Source: Anisus vortex (Eukaryota; Mollusca; Gastropoda; Planorbidae). From it: a DNA stretch of 64,000 bases. A program made the translations under genes and the position numbers. Below are positions 12,201-26,700 of the stretch, one piece after another. The stretch spans positions 24,389,844 to 24,453,843 of the forward strand of contig OX421496.1 in the NCBI GenBank assembly GCA_949126835.1. The letters run 5' to 3'. How positions within the stretch are numbered: the first letter of the stretch is position 1; each line of letters starts with the position of its first letter. The notes beneath the pieces were generated by a model. The model did no database searches and had not been told where the DNA came from. It was given only the letters and a program-made list of their open reading frames with translations.

Positions 12201-14288
12201 TCTCTGGTCATTTATGGACTTGGGGATGTTTTCATAGGCAGAGACAAACACACTAGCTTTACACAAAGAAATGCCTACTATTACTTCTTATTTATATTAC
12301 TGTTCTATTGAAGTAGTACTATTGTACTACTACTACTATTTATATTAACCCTTCCTGTACCAACCTACTTCTATCTATGCTGCCTTCAGTTCCGCTATAT
12401 ACGCGCCCGGGACGGTAAGGGTTAATACAGAAACAAGCCACATAAAAAAAAGTGACAACTATTATTTTGATTTAAAAAAAATAGGCAACTAAATACTAGC
12501 TGTGTATGTGGATAAATACCTGGAATTTAAAACTGCGAAGTACTTTAAGTCCTAGGCTAAATTATAAATAAAACATTATGATTATGGAATCCCTTTCAAT
12601 GAATTAATAAATAAAAAAAGACATTATTAATATGGACATAATGTAAAAAATTTGTTACAATTGAAACTAAATGATAACATTAGTTAGACTACTAAGTAAG
12701 ACTTAGACCCTTCTGTTTGGGAACCCTCAAGTGAATAATACATTTTTGAAATAAAGAACAATTTCTCTAAAACTCTGCCAATTTCATTACAAGCAAATAT
12801 TTACTGAAGTGTATATTACATTAACTGTAAATATGTTTGTCTGGCATTGACTGCAAGAGAGCAAACAGCTCTGCAGACTGGCTAATAGAAGAAGAAGAAT
12901 ATTACATTAACACCACTACATTTAGAAACACTTTGGCAAAGAAGATAAAAAGCAAATTGATAATTAAACATTACCAGTGAATTATATTTATAAACAGCAT
13001 AATAATCTAACAAAATTCCTCAGAAAGACACAGATAACACTTTTCTTATTCTATAACATGGCGCAAACTCAACAAGTTATCTTTTCACCTGATTGGTATT
13101 CTGAAGGTATTTATACATGAATTGGTTTGACTCAACTACAAAAACCGACAACTTAACTTCATTAAAGACGCAATCTAATTGTAAGACTAGAATTAAATCA
13201 CAGATAAGCTTAGAACAATTTTCTTATCCTCTGAAAATAAGGTAAGATCCTCGTAAAATCATGTCTATAATAATTAGTTGGATTTGTCATCTTGTAATCT
13301 GCACAATAATAAAAATGTCTAATTTATATAGTAATAATAGGAATTAAGTTTCGCCATGACATATATACAAGATAAGCAATTTCTAATTTGTACTTTGCGT
13401 TTACTATTCTTCTAGATTAGAACGACTCTACAGATACTAGATTGTAGATTGCCCTGCTATTAAAAAAAGAAGAACATTGTAGACATTATATCCAATTTAA
13501 CTCTTTCTAGGACATATATATACCAAGATCTCTTTAATGGAATAAAATTAACAATATACTACATACCCAGTAGTGTTTTTATGGTTAAAGTTAATCAATT
13601 ACATTTCAAAAAGAACTGAGGATAAGTAAGTTCTTTTACTTTTATAGATATTGATGTTATTGGCATAAAATACCCTGAACAAAACAAATGGATTTACTGA
13701 ACTGTGTAACAGAATGACCCAATTACTATAGGCGGTTAATAGTTAATACCACATTACAGGAATTTTAAAATAGATCAAAAAACTTCTTTCATAAACGTCA
13801 ATTATTTTTTTTTACTCATACTAGTAGTGGTAAAACTTAACCAGATTGAAACTTAGCAGCCTAGAAGTAGAAGACATTGAAAAGTAAGAATAGGTAAAGT
13901 TTTTTCTAATAGCACATCAGTGATTCCCAAACAGAAGATATTTTAAAATATAACCAATTAACATATTTTACTTCATTTAGTATTAAAAAATATTTTTTTG
14001 ACTGTTGGGATTCTGTCTAAAGTCATTTGTGTACCATAGTTTTAGGATCCCATGGACAAAAAAAGTTTGGTAAAAAACACTTTGCCTTTGCATCATGATA
14101 AATAAATAAATATAGCATTGAGAATTATACAATTTTTTGTCACAAGTCAATTTACCAAAAGAAAATTATACATTTTTCAGTCTACAGTTGTGAAACAAAA
14201 GAAATATTAAAACAATGTAAACGGCTTTTTTTTTTATAGGATTCAATTGGAAAGATAGCATTGAAATTTAAAAAATAAACAGATTCAG
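9211..14288. other. AT-rich intergenic DNA downstream of SUV39H
   Basis: No gene could be supported. Around 12840-12900 a CTCTGCAGACTGGCTAATAG word recurs at 14795 and 19430 (other strand), marking an unclassified dispersed repeat. At 10357-10830 the ends TAGGGATG and CACCCCTA look like weak inverted repeats around AAAACCGG-rich DNA, but no target duplication supports an element. Confidence 0.4.
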
Positions 14289-14294
14289 TTTATT
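14289..14294 (-). terminator. candidate poly(A) signal of SUV39H
   Basis: The minus strand reads AATAAA about 106 nt after the stop codon. This is a suitable distance for a cleavage/polyadenylation signal. Such words are frequent in AT-rich DNA, so this is tentative. Confidence 0.4.
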
Positions 14295-14399
14295 AACATT
14301 TCCTATGTTATTTGAATGATTTAATCCAAGTAGAGGAAATACTCTTGAATGAAATAGATGTAAACAATATGGGAATTCACCACAAACACAAAATCTGAA

Positions 14400-14713
14400 T
14401 TAAAAAAATAAAATTTTCCTGCAATTTTTGGAGCCACATAGGCAAGACATACTAAGCTTGGCTGCTCCCTCTGAAGCTTCAATTGATGAATTAGACTCAG
14501 TGTCTGTGGGCGGAGGTGTGATGTCACTGTCTATGGGTGGCAGTGTGATATCAATGTCTAAGGATGGTGGTATGATCTGACTGTCTGTCGACGGTGGTGT
14601 GACATCTGTGTCTGTTGATGGTGCTGTGACATCCGTGTCAGTTGAGGATATTGTGATCTCCGTGTCAGTTGGTAGTGCTGTGAGAGAAGCATGAAGAGCT
14701 CCACATACTTTAC
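14400..14713 (-). CDS. SUV39H1: last exon of SUV39H: repeat insert plus post-SET
   Basis: The acceptor is TTTCAATAG, and the first two bases GT complete the glycine codon begun by the SET exon. Residues 470-532 are about seven copies of a 9-residue unit: [63 protein letters not shown]. They are followed by a short linker and the post-SET cysteines. Mammalian homologues have only some 30 residues at this place. The unit is acidic and rich in Pro/Thr/Ser. The DNA is a degenerate 27-bp minisatellite that stayed in frame. Confidence 0.88.
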
Positions 14714-17700
14714 CTATTGAAAAGAAATAAATAAGAGATGAGTGTTATGAAGGTATTCAACAGGTATGTGGCCATTCTGTTTCTTCTAAATCAATCTGCA
14801 GAGCTGTTTGTTTCTTGCACTCAATGCCAAAAAAAACATATTTATATATTTTGTTTAATGTTTAGTTGTTCTGTATTACTGTATAGTGAGTACAGGTAAT
14901 GATACCGGTACAATAAGGGAAAGGGGGGGGGGGTAATGTTGTGTATGTCTGGGATTGATTTGCTTGGGCCATTCAAGAAATAAATGTTCTACCTTTTCAT
15001 GTGGGTGGAGACAAATTTAGGTGGGGGTGTCAGGTGTATTCTGGTTAGGCGTGAGTTGAATGCTATATGTCCTGTTCAGACATTGTTAGCTATATTTTGC
15101 AGTGTGCAGTGCTGATTGGGATTCTGTAAAGACATCTGGGGTGGGGGTGGCCTATTTCTTATGTTGTACTTGTATTTTACTGTCTCTAGTGCAATATTCA
15201 TGGCATTAACTTCTGCTTGAAAATGTGTGCATTAGTTTCCAAATCCTGCACTTATCTCAAGGCATTTTTGGTCAGGGAAGATATGCAAGTTATAAAGTAC
15301 TTAGCATTTATTGTTTATGGGTAATTTTTTAAGGTACCCTACAAATGTGTTTGATACTTTGATTAAGCCTGTGTTGTTCAGTGAGATAAATTTATATTTT
15401 GTCCTGCTGCCCTCAAAGAGCTTTTTTTTTTGTTGTTCAGTTATTTCTTATCTTTTATACCTTGACTACTTCTAGCACTGCCCTGTCTCGTTTTAGCTTT
15501 GGTGGCTCAATGTTTGAATCTATTTCACAGCCTGGTGAGGGTGTTGTTCTCATCCCTCCAGGCACAAGACTTGGTTCTGTAGTGTGTCTAGTGTATTTTA
15601 CAGGTTAGATCTTATACATCCTATGTATAGTTGTTCTAGAGTATCTTTCTCTGCTTCCCAATGCAGTGCTGGCTAGATGTTTAATTAGACTTAATATTTT
15701 GCAAGCTTTTTATTTACAGTTTGTCATGAAATTTTTAAGAGAAAGTGTTTTTTTAAAAAGGACAGAATTGAGTTTTACTTTGTATACTCTATATGGCTAT
15801 TTTTTTCTGTGACTAAAGGTAGATTATACTGTTTTTTTCTCTCTCTTATGTTCATTTTTCAGAGCTTGGTGTATGTTGAAATAGTGAGCAGTGATTTGAT
15901 GGGATTTTAACCCTCTTCTTCTTTAACAAAAGATCTATCCAAGTATCTTCAAAAGAGAAAAAAACGCAAGAGCTTTTTGAATAGCACAATCTCAAGCGTT
16001 GCTTCACTGAGCGCCATCTTGCTTTGTCTCTCTCTATCATCCACATTAGCAGGTCATCCACATATGCTGCCTTGTTAACTGTATTGAGATCCCACAAGTC
16101 CTTGATTATGAGTAAGAGAATGTAGCTAAAGGCAGATCCATTTTTGGCATCTTTCCTCCAGGTTCTTTTTGAAAATTTGAGTAGAAAAATTGAACTCCCG
16201 ATAAAAATCAGAAAAGTCACAACAACCCTGACAAAAAAAGTGGTCATTTCTTCTTTTTTTTTCAATAAGTAAATCTTTATTACAATATACAAGTCTTATC
16301 AGCATTCTAAAAAAAAAAAAAAACAACCAACATACCACTCATGTAGTCAAATGTGAGCTCTTCATTTGCCTGAATATCTCTTTTGGCAAAAAGACAAATA
16401 TGTGGCAATTGGGGATCTAAAGTGTTGATCCACACCACATGAACAGCTAAATTGGGATCACACTGTAAATAAAAATTCAAAATTGAGTAATAGTTGAAAA
16501 TGTTAAATGTGCCAGAACAGCTATATTCAAACCAGATAGTTGGAGTGATTCTAACTCTAAAATGTTCTTCCCAAACGTTTCCCAAGAAAATTTGCACATT
16601 AATATATACAGGGTTCTCACATTCTTTCTGAAACAAAATTCAAGGCTGTTTCCAGACTATTTCAAGGCTATAAGAGCCAAATTCCAGGCTGCTGGGGCAC
16701 CTTATTTGGAAAATGATCACATGCCTCCTCCCCCTAAGTGACCTAAATATTGCGTGAATGAGGTATTAATCTAAGACTCGGTCAGTGGGCGTTTATGGCG
16801 TATAAAAATGGGATTGGTGTTTTTTGTCTGACCTTGATTTCTATAATAAATTTAGATATAAATATAGATTTAGATAAATTTCCAGACTGAAGGGCTATTT
16901 TTCCCAGGCTAAAATGCCAATATTCAAGGTTGTCCAGGCCTTGATTTGTTTTTTTGAAACTCCAGACTTTCCAGACTGTGTGAGAACCCTGTATATATCA
17001 TATGCGGTACATCTCACAATGAGATTAAACGCTTGTTGAAAAAAGGTGAGCATTTTAGTCTGAGTTAATTTAGAAATAAAAAAAAGGTGAGCATTTTAGT
17101 CTGAGTCAATTTAGAAATAAAAAAAAGGTGAGCATTTTAGTCTGAGTTAATTTAGAGACAAACAAGGTGAGCATTTTAGTCTGAGTTAATTTAGAAATAA
17201 AAAGGTCAGCATTTTAGTCTGAGTCAATTTAGAAATAAAAAAAAGGTTATCAATCCAATAAGAAATTTAAAAAAATTTTCTCATAAATTTGTTTTCCTAT
17301 ACCCTTTTTTGACAGATGTGTTTTTTTTAAACACAAAAAAAAAACACAACCTAAAACAAAATGCGTCAGTAACAGAACCACTTATTTTCAGTAACAAAAA
17401 CCTCCAGTCAGTAACACTAAAAAAAAACAAAAAAACCCTAAAATTTTCTAACGATATAAACAAATATCTATAAATATAAAGTAGACTGTGTGTGTTAATT
17501 CCGATCCCCTTTGCTTCAATTTAAAGACACATGACCTTATTGTCTCATAATTTTACTTTTGCAATCTCGATTCTGGCACGTGTCCTCCCTAGCTGAATGG
17601 TTAGTGGTACATGACGCTTTGGCGCAATGAAATAATTGAGGAAAGCAATATTTTTGTGTATTATAAATGAAACTAATAATAAATAATAATAATCTAAAAC

Positions 17701-20700
17701 GATGTATTTTAATGCATACACCAAACTTTAAAAACTTAGTTTTTTATATATTATATAGGCATAAAGGCTTATGTATCTATTTACTGACATAAAATGCTTA
17801 TCTATCTTTTTATATATCTGTCGACTTAATAGGGAAGTTGTTATGCGTGCTAGTATTTCAATAAAATTATAATAACTACACATGTTCATGAAGTAACTCA
17901 GTGGCCACACCTTTCAAATAACTTGACTGTTATAAAATAGTTGGGAGTGATTAAAACCAGAGTCAATGGTAGACAAGATGGTCAGAGAATTAATGATAAC
18001 ATTGGATGTTTTAGGATTTTGCATGGGTAGTAAAAAGATAAAAAGATACTTTTTAAAATTTGGAATGGTCATGTGAAGTGGTCATCACGTCCATTCAACA
18101 ATGTGCGTACAAATCAGAGATAAGAAATGTAATAGAATACTGAAGAGGACTAGCCAATCATTTTTTAATGAAGCCATAATAGCTTGTGCATTCAGGATAT
18201 TGTTTTAAAGGGTTATCTAACTATATATATAAAAAGATCGTGTTTGTGTCCCCACGGATCCCCATTGGTCAATTTGAAAACATGTGAGTTTGTGTCACTG
18301 ACCTATTTAGGCCTAGGCCTATATATACTGTCTAATGATTTTTCACATCGGACATGTGTCTTCGCTAGCTCATGGGTTAACGTAGAGGAATGTTATGCGG
18401 GCGACCAGGGTTCAATTCTCCAGTTAGACTATAGGCCTACCTTTTTTTCTAAAAATTTTTTTTTCAAACTTTTAAAAACAAAAGACATTCTAAATATACG
18501 GGCAATTTAGATTTTCATGAAATAAAAATACTTGCCTATTTTTTTACCCGATTACAATATTTATTTTAAATTACTTTCCTAAAAGTCTTTAGTAAAAAAA
18601 ATAATTTAAATATTAGATTTATAGCTTTCTTTTAATTGTACTTTATACAATTTTTATCTGAAACTTATACAGTCCTGTTTCTTTTCACCCGGGCAACGCA
18701 GCTTGTTATTTAATAATTGTTTCGTCAATTAAATTTTTTATTACTGATAGTGTGTTAGATATGCCTTTATGCATTAAAATACCTTGTTTTACACTGTCAT
18801 TATTTCCTTTTTCAATCAATCAGTTGATAAATAACTAAGTTATTAAATTTTAATAATCCAATACTATACACATTGCTTTAATCTGTTTTTATTTACTATT
18901 TTTTTCATTTATCATAAAAAAAAATATTGTTTTCCTCAAATGAAGTTATTAAGTTACTTTTAGAAAATGATGTGATATGTTTTTATTCCATCGCGCCAAA
19001 ACGGCGGTGCCCAAACATCCTAATAGATGGTTAGGATATCTGACTGCCGAGTGGGTGACCTGGGTTTGATTCCCCACTTTTTACAGTAAGTAAAATCTAA
19101 TAATTATATTTTAGAAGCATGCAAGAGACAGGTGTTATGATTCTCATGCAGGAATAGTCCTAACTGTATTTTCAGTAAATAAAAATAATAATAATATTTT
19201 AAAAATCATTATAGCTTTCTGTTCATTGTAGTTTAAAACATTTTATCTGTAGCTATAGGCCATAAGCATAGGTAATTTTTTCCCCATGCAACACCGGGCA
19301 ATTTAGATTAGCTTTTTCATTTTAAATTACTTTCCTAAATGTTTTCAGTATAAATAATAATTACATTTAACGTAATTTAGCTTGTATATATATATATATA
19401 TAGACAGAGATATATATATTCTTTTTCTTCTATTAGCCAGTCTGCAGAGCAGTTTGCTCTCTTGCAGTCAATGTCAGACACACTGGCATTGTTATTCTGG
19501 GGTTTCCTTTGTGGCTTTTTTCAAACCCCGCAGTTCAAGAGTTTTTGGTTCTGCACCAAGCACCTGTGAGTTGTTCTCCGGGATCAAGCTGCATTGAGTC
19601 AGGGCTGAGTTATGCTGAGGTGGGGCTGGCCTAAGGTACAATCTCCTCCATCCACAGAGCTCTCCAAATGGTTATGACACTAAGTTGTGCTATTTAGCTT
19701 TTTTTAGATTCTGAGAATACTCTGTGGAATTGTCCCATCCTGGATCCAGACCCCTTCACGACTTTACACCCACTCCACCCATCTCCATGCTACCAACACC
19801 TGAGCGTCCCAGCAGGGTTGCGCAAAACTTCTATCTAGGGTAGTGCAATATGGACCACAAAGGGAATTCAAGTTTCACGTGCCCAGGTTATACCCATGCA
19901 CAACCCCACATATATATGAAGACTAGACTGAATTTTTTTTTTTTTTTTAAGTGTGAGTATATATGGTAAGATGTCTGAAAACCAGATAAATTTTAAAAAA
20001 CTTACTGAGTGATTAATAAAATGAGCAGCATTGCCATATTTTCCAGCATCAACTGTATATGGAGCATCACTGTCATGAAAGTCAAGGTCAAATAAATATG
20101 TGTGCCCAACAGCATCATAGTACTTGCCTCTTTTCTCTGCCTCTTCATTTGTGATGACCTTGCCATACAAGAAATCAATGAAAAAATTTCATTATTAAAA
20201 AAGGACAAAACACAAAAGATAAATGTTAAGATAATCAGTAAAATTAGATTTGACTTCTTCTTCAACTCAGAACTTCACGAATCACCTCCTTACTCATTTC
20301 CAAGGCTATTATACAACCTATAAGGGGACATTCTTGTGGGGACATTTTTTTCATGGAGATAAAGAAAGCAGTTAGTTGATAACAGTTACATTTGTTTGTA
20401 GATCAAAATATTTTTTTTTAATGAATCAAAAATGATTTTTCTACAATTACAAGATAAAATAAAAATGTAAGAGGTACATTACATGGATATATAATTTATA
20501 TAAAAGCTCTTTGAATTCAATAACAATTTATATAATTTTTAAAAAATCACGATCAGGCTTACCTCTCCGACATATTCTAGAATAAATGATCCCTTTTTAA
20601 TCTTCTGCAAAGTTTTTACTCCCCAGCCACGACTGTTGCTAGTGCGATAGATGCACAATTTAAATCGTCTCCCCTTCTGAACCACTCTGTTACAACAGTC

Positions 20701-23700
20701 TGGGCCACATTTGCAGAGTTTATTACATTCAAATATTGGAACACCAGGTTCAACACACAATCTTCCATTGGATTTGTAGTATGACAATATTGATTCCGAT
20801 GCTACTGGGCAACACTTCTTTCTGTCTTTGTAACAATCTTCACACTCACAGCCTATTAAGGGATCTGTTGGTAAAACTACACCTTCCCCTCCAGCCCTTT
20901 CATTGATATACACAAAATTTTCAGGAGGACCCTCGAGGTCAACTTTATTCTCCACAAACAGGCATGCCCTGTCATATCCCTTGGCAATGGCATTCATTTC
21001 TGTTTCCCATTTCTTCAAAGCCAATTGCGTCTCAGCTCCGGAGGTTTTTCTTGCTTTTCTGTGACATACCTTAAATGTTCGTTTATTTTGTTCAGTGTAA
21101 GAGCTCATCAGCTTAAGAAGTCCATCGAAATCTTGCACAGACTCTGCCACTTTAACAAAAAACTCATCTCTCAGTTTTGTGTTCTGCCCAATGGTTTTAT
21201 TTGTAGATTCTAGTTTTCTCTTTCTAAGATTCACTTTCTGCCTGTTATAAGTTTTTATAAGTTCCTGACATTCCTCTAAATTTTCAACCGGCTCCCAGGT
21301 GTTAAATTTTGAATGCCAATCTTTCCACTTAATTAAAAAGAACTTTTTTCCCTGTTAAAAAAATATTTAAAAAAATAGATAAGATACTAACTGCAAAATT
21401 TAGTAATTATCTATCAAAGCTTAGTCTTATTTTCTATATTATATTTATTATTTCTTTTAATTTAACCAAGCTTCTTAACATTGGTGTAAAAAATAGCATG
21501 CAATAAAACAGTCTTTAGCCAAAACCAATTTGTATGCTAGTAGACTGACTGAGCTACTGACTAAAATAAAAATTGTATACAAACAAAGATGTAGGTTTTT
21601 CAAAAAAGACTCTTAAAAAGCATTATCTTTGTATTTTGCATGAATTAATTTTCCTTGATTTTTTTTAATTATTTCGGGTAGTTTGATATTTTTAAATATT
21701 ACTTTTTTTTCCTTCATTTTTGTTTAATTGCTTTGTTGATGGTATCATTTTGTAGGAATAAGAATTTCCCTTTTAACTTTTAGTGATGCCTATATTTTCT
21801 TACTTTTATATTTTCTCTTTCTGAACTATTTTTTTAACTCTTTTGCTACCATAGAATTTTCTCATTTTTACCGAATAAATTTTTCGCTTTTTTCAAAATA
21901 CTACACACATATATTTTATGACTAAAAATGGATATTTCTTTTAGAATAAAGTGGCACATATCATACATCAAATTGAAGGTAATTGGATGTAGAGTTTAAA
22001 GAAATAAAAAGAAAAAAAAATGTAATGTGTGTTTTGTAAATATTTGGTTTCAAACATGAAAGAAAAAAAAGGGAGGTAATTTTTTAGGGAAATTTTTTTT
22101 ACTTACCGCATCGCAGAATTTGTATCAGTCAACAGAATAAAACTTGTGTTCCAGAATATAAAAGGTAATCCAATTACGAAAACAATGGTGCCTAATTTAT
22201 TATCATCCTTCTTTCCTATGAAAAACACTCTTCAAAAAAGAGAACACCTCATTTTTTGAAAAAAACAACTTTTTCCATGGGAATTATTCATCCAACTTAT
22301 TTACACAATATTTACACAGTACAAAATATACACAAGATATTTACAGAAAAATATGCACACAATTACTTCTGATGATACAGGAAGAAACACTCTTTGACAC
22401 ACAGATGTGGTTTAGAGGTGCATCCAGTGCAGAAGAAGCTCGAACGACGACGTTTTTTTGATGTGCTACAGTGCACACATTGAAGGTCAGCTCCATCAAA
22501 TACAGGCAAATGCTTTGCTCCCTGGATTCTTTCAAGAACAGGTCCTTTAGGTTTTCTTCCTTTAGAAGTGATGGCATTGGATATGTCAGAAGGACTTATT
22601 TGTGAAGACAATGTGGACAAGTTGTCGATGAGGATATCTTTGAATTTCAAAAAAGAAATCTTTTTTCCATCTGGACTGTGTCCCATCGTATACAGTATGT
22701 GGGCATTTACTTGTGTTACCTCCATAATCCAGGTGAAGACTTTTTTCCACCACTTCTTGGTAACCCTGTTTTGAGTCCCATAGTAGGAGATCATTTGATC
22801 CACCCTATCACAGCCATTCATATTCATATTGTAGTCGTGAACTGGATAGGGCTTTTCAACGGTCCGCGTTCGCTCTGTTTTTTCGATAGTTCCAACTGAT
22901 GTGTTTGTCGAAACTAGTATGCATGGTTTTTTTGCTTTTTTATCTCTCCATGCAACACATAGCACTTTTCTTTTTTCATGAATGTACCACCTACTCTCCA
23001 TGTGCTGCAACTGGTGGGTTTTTAGTTGTGGTGGAAATTCTCTGCGATTGACATTCAGAGTACCGGTGTAAAAAAAGCCTTTGTCTGACAGGTACTGCAA
23101 TAGAGGAGAAGATGTGTAATACCTGTCAGCAAATATATGATGAGAGGTGGTCAGTGGCTCCAGTAGCTTGTCAAACACCTTTACTGCTTGTGAAGAATCA
23201 TTGTCCAGGTATGGATTGTATGCAGTCTCCTTTCCGAAATATATCAAAAGATTGAACACGTACCCTGTGACAGAATCACACAAACCAAATGTTTTGATGT
23301 GGTATTTTTTTGGTTTGGAAGCATTGAATTGCTTGTACCGGAATCTGCCTTTCCATCCTATAACCATTTCGTCCACTGCAATGTTTTTAAAAGGATAAAA
23401 AGCGGACTGAAATTTAGCAAGAAGAGAATTTACAAAAGGTTCAATTTTTGCTTTACCAGTAGCATCAGCATTGCAAACATGGAGCATGCTATGATATATT
23501 AATTCAAATTTCTGCCTTGGGAACATAGTTTTGAACCAAGGGGTATAGCGGTGACTAAGTGTTGACCAATAGTCTTTTATTTTGGGTCGAGGATCAGATC
23601 CAATGGCAATTAGAACAGCCAAAAATTTGTACAATTCAAATCTTCCAATTGGTTCCCACAGATGGAATATAGAGGTCTTTGAAATAGGACCTTTGTCTTT

Positions 23701-26700
23701 TAATTTCTTGGCAGCATAATCATTTATTGATGTGATAAGTTCATCAATAACTGAGCTATCCAGCAAAGAAAATAAATATTGCATTGGAGTGTGCGAGTTA
23801 TCAAGCAGTAACTTTGACCCTGCATTTCTATCCCTCAAGGAAAAGTCACCAACTTGTTCTCCTTCTGCAGCTTCTCTCCAACCATTGTTGTCTGAATCTA
23901 AATCATTGGCTAGGCCTACATCTAAATCCAATCTCCTTTTCTTAGCCTTAGCTTTACCTTTTCCTACCTGACTTTGTCCTAATGACTGAGGGGTTTTCAT
24001 TTTAGACCTAACACTAGTAACAGTAACACTAGGCCTAGGACTAGAATCATCAACATCACTATCACTGGAACCATCACTTTCAGAATAATTAGAATCATTT
24101 TGAATGTCGGCATCACTATCAGTAAGTCGTAAAGAATCCTCTTCACTGTCACTCGAATTCATTACAGCCTCAATTAATTCCCTAGCTTGTTTACAAGACA
24201 TTCGTTGTGGGGGTCGGGCATACGAACAACTAGGCTTAGGTGTGGGCGTGGCCATGTTTGTTTATTTTTTTAATCGACTACAAAATAACAAATATTCCAA
24301 AGAAAATGCAAAAAAACAATGCTGTTATTTTTAATTTCGCTTCAGGAAGCACTCCTAAATTTATAATTATAGTACTGGCCTATAAAAATAGGATTTATTT
24401 GATGAACGAAACAAACTAAGAGGGGCAGTGTAGAACGCCGATATATCGGCGTTACGTTTTTATGGGAAATCCACGGAGCCGATATATCGGCTTTACGTAG
24501 CTAATGAGTTAAGACACTCAAAATTGACAAACGAATAAACAGAAAGAATTTGTTCAAAATCAAATTAAAAAAAAAAAGATTTCTGAAATAAAAGAGGGAA
24601 CAGGGTTTTATTAGTTTTTTATTAATGAAATACTTTTTTAAAGGACAAAGGTTTGATGTAGTTCACGTAGTTTCAGGGTGACTAACAGCTATAATATAAG
24701 TAAAAGTGTATCAGCTCATTGTTTTGTTGTAGACTCAGAAGAATCATTAACTTCACTTTCCATTCCACCAGGGCTGTATAGTCGGTGGTAAAACTCAGGA
24801 CTTTGATTTTAAACTGGGTTTTGAATATCGAATTTTCAACTTTTAGTTAAGTGGCCGACAACCGGTTTTGTTTATTTAAAGAAGAAATTAAAAAAGGATC
24901 AAAATTTTATAAAGCAGAAATTTTTTTTTTTTATTTTGTTTGTTAAATAAGATTTCATTTAGATCTTTATTGAACAAGATTTGTACAAGTCAATAAAATA
25001 ACTTTGTATATATTTTTGTTTAATGTTAAGTGTAAAATTAGAAAAAAAAATAAACATAAATATAATATAGTCATTTTTCTTTGTCTCCTTTCCTGTGATG
25101 AGTGTTATGTTACATTGGTTAACACTCTTTTGCACTATAAGTTACACAACCAAAAAACAAAATTGAAGTTAGCATGAAGGCGAGTTGACACACTTCCATA
25201 ATTCGAATTACCGTAAAACGAAACAAACAACAAGAAAAAGGAAGTGGTTTGGTAAATATATAAGCTATATTTTGTTACTTTCCTTAGACTTTTTGTAAAG
25301 TTGTATTTTGTTTTTTATATGCCGACTTTCGACTTTGAAATCGACTTTCTTTAAAATCTCGACTTTTTTTTTACTAATGACTTCGACTATACAGCCCTGC
25401 ATTCCACACCTCAATATAAAATCTTGTTATCCAAACCAGAATCTAGAAACATCTCTTGTACCTCTATTGTGGTAAATGTTTTCAAAATGTTAATCCTCAT
25501 AGATAATGTGTTTTTTTTTTGCTAAAAATATAATAATAAAACCTTAAGTATATAAAGTAAAGTTATTTTGCAAGGCTAGTCCCCCAGAAATGTGCATTTA
25601 TAAAAAAATTCTTTATGGTGTGTTAAAAACTTTTTGGTTTTAAGCAAATGTAAACACAAGGAAGGATTCCATCATTATTTTATTTTTCACCATCCTTATG
25701 ATGATTCAATCATCATGTGGGTTCTTGGGTCACTTTTGCAAAGCTAATTTTATGGTAATTTTTTTATATTATTTAAAACAAGATCCTTACCTCATCATCA
25801 GTACAGTCATCTACAATTTCTTCTACTTCATAATCGTCCTTCCAGTTTATGAGGCCCTCTGCGGCAGCTATTATATAGTAAAATAGTGATAATCTTGGAA
25901 TGAAATTGCAAGTTACCTATAAATTATTATAAAATCATGTAACGGTAAATATTGTAAGGTAATGACAGGAACTTAAAGACCAAAGGATGGGACAGGTTTT
26001 AAATTTAATAAGGAATCAATAAGAAAAGTCATTAATAGGGTTAATGGTATTTTAAGAAGAGTAATAAAAATGATTATAATATATAGAACTTATATCCATG
26101 CTATTACATTTAGCATAGCATGCTCAGTATGCTTGCTTTTGGTATAAATTGCTGTGGCAGATGTACTGGTATGCAAGTTAAGGAGACAGGTCTTTAAACT
26201 CTTTTTAAAAGACTCTATTGTCTCAGACTCTCTGTGTGTCTGAGGCAAACTGTTCCATATCAAAGGCACCACAGATTTAAAAAATATGTTACCGGTAGAT
26301 TTTCAAAAACTGTTAACTTTGTATGGGTGCACCCTATCTATCTATGGGTGCAACCTATCTATCTATGGGTGCACCCTATCTATCTATGGGTGCAACCTAT
26401 CTATCAGTGATGTGAACATCTGTCAGGGATTTAAATTGCTTTAATTTCTGTTCATCATAAACACAAGTTTTGGAAAACAAAATTTTCATCTGCATGAACT
26501 CAAATGAGAAAGTTTATTGCTCAGTTGTTTGTTGTCTCTTAGAGCATAGTGGTCTGGCTGCATTTTGTTGGTGGGAAATCTGTATGGATCAATGGATACC
26601 CGACATTAGTTGGGGCGAAGTAGCTGGACACTGTACTGGCTAAAATATCAATCACCCAGTATGCAGCAGTCACTGAAACTGGTGGTGACCGCTGCTTCAC

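Noticed and set aside
15852..16292. 146-codon minus-strand frame in SUV39H intron 6
   Set aside because: It has no domain and a low-complexity composition, and it lies between two phased exons of SUV39H.
18360..19075. tRNA genes
   Set aside because: Box-A- and box-B-like words are present, but the cloverleaf arms and acceptor stem do not pair. SINE heads explain them better.
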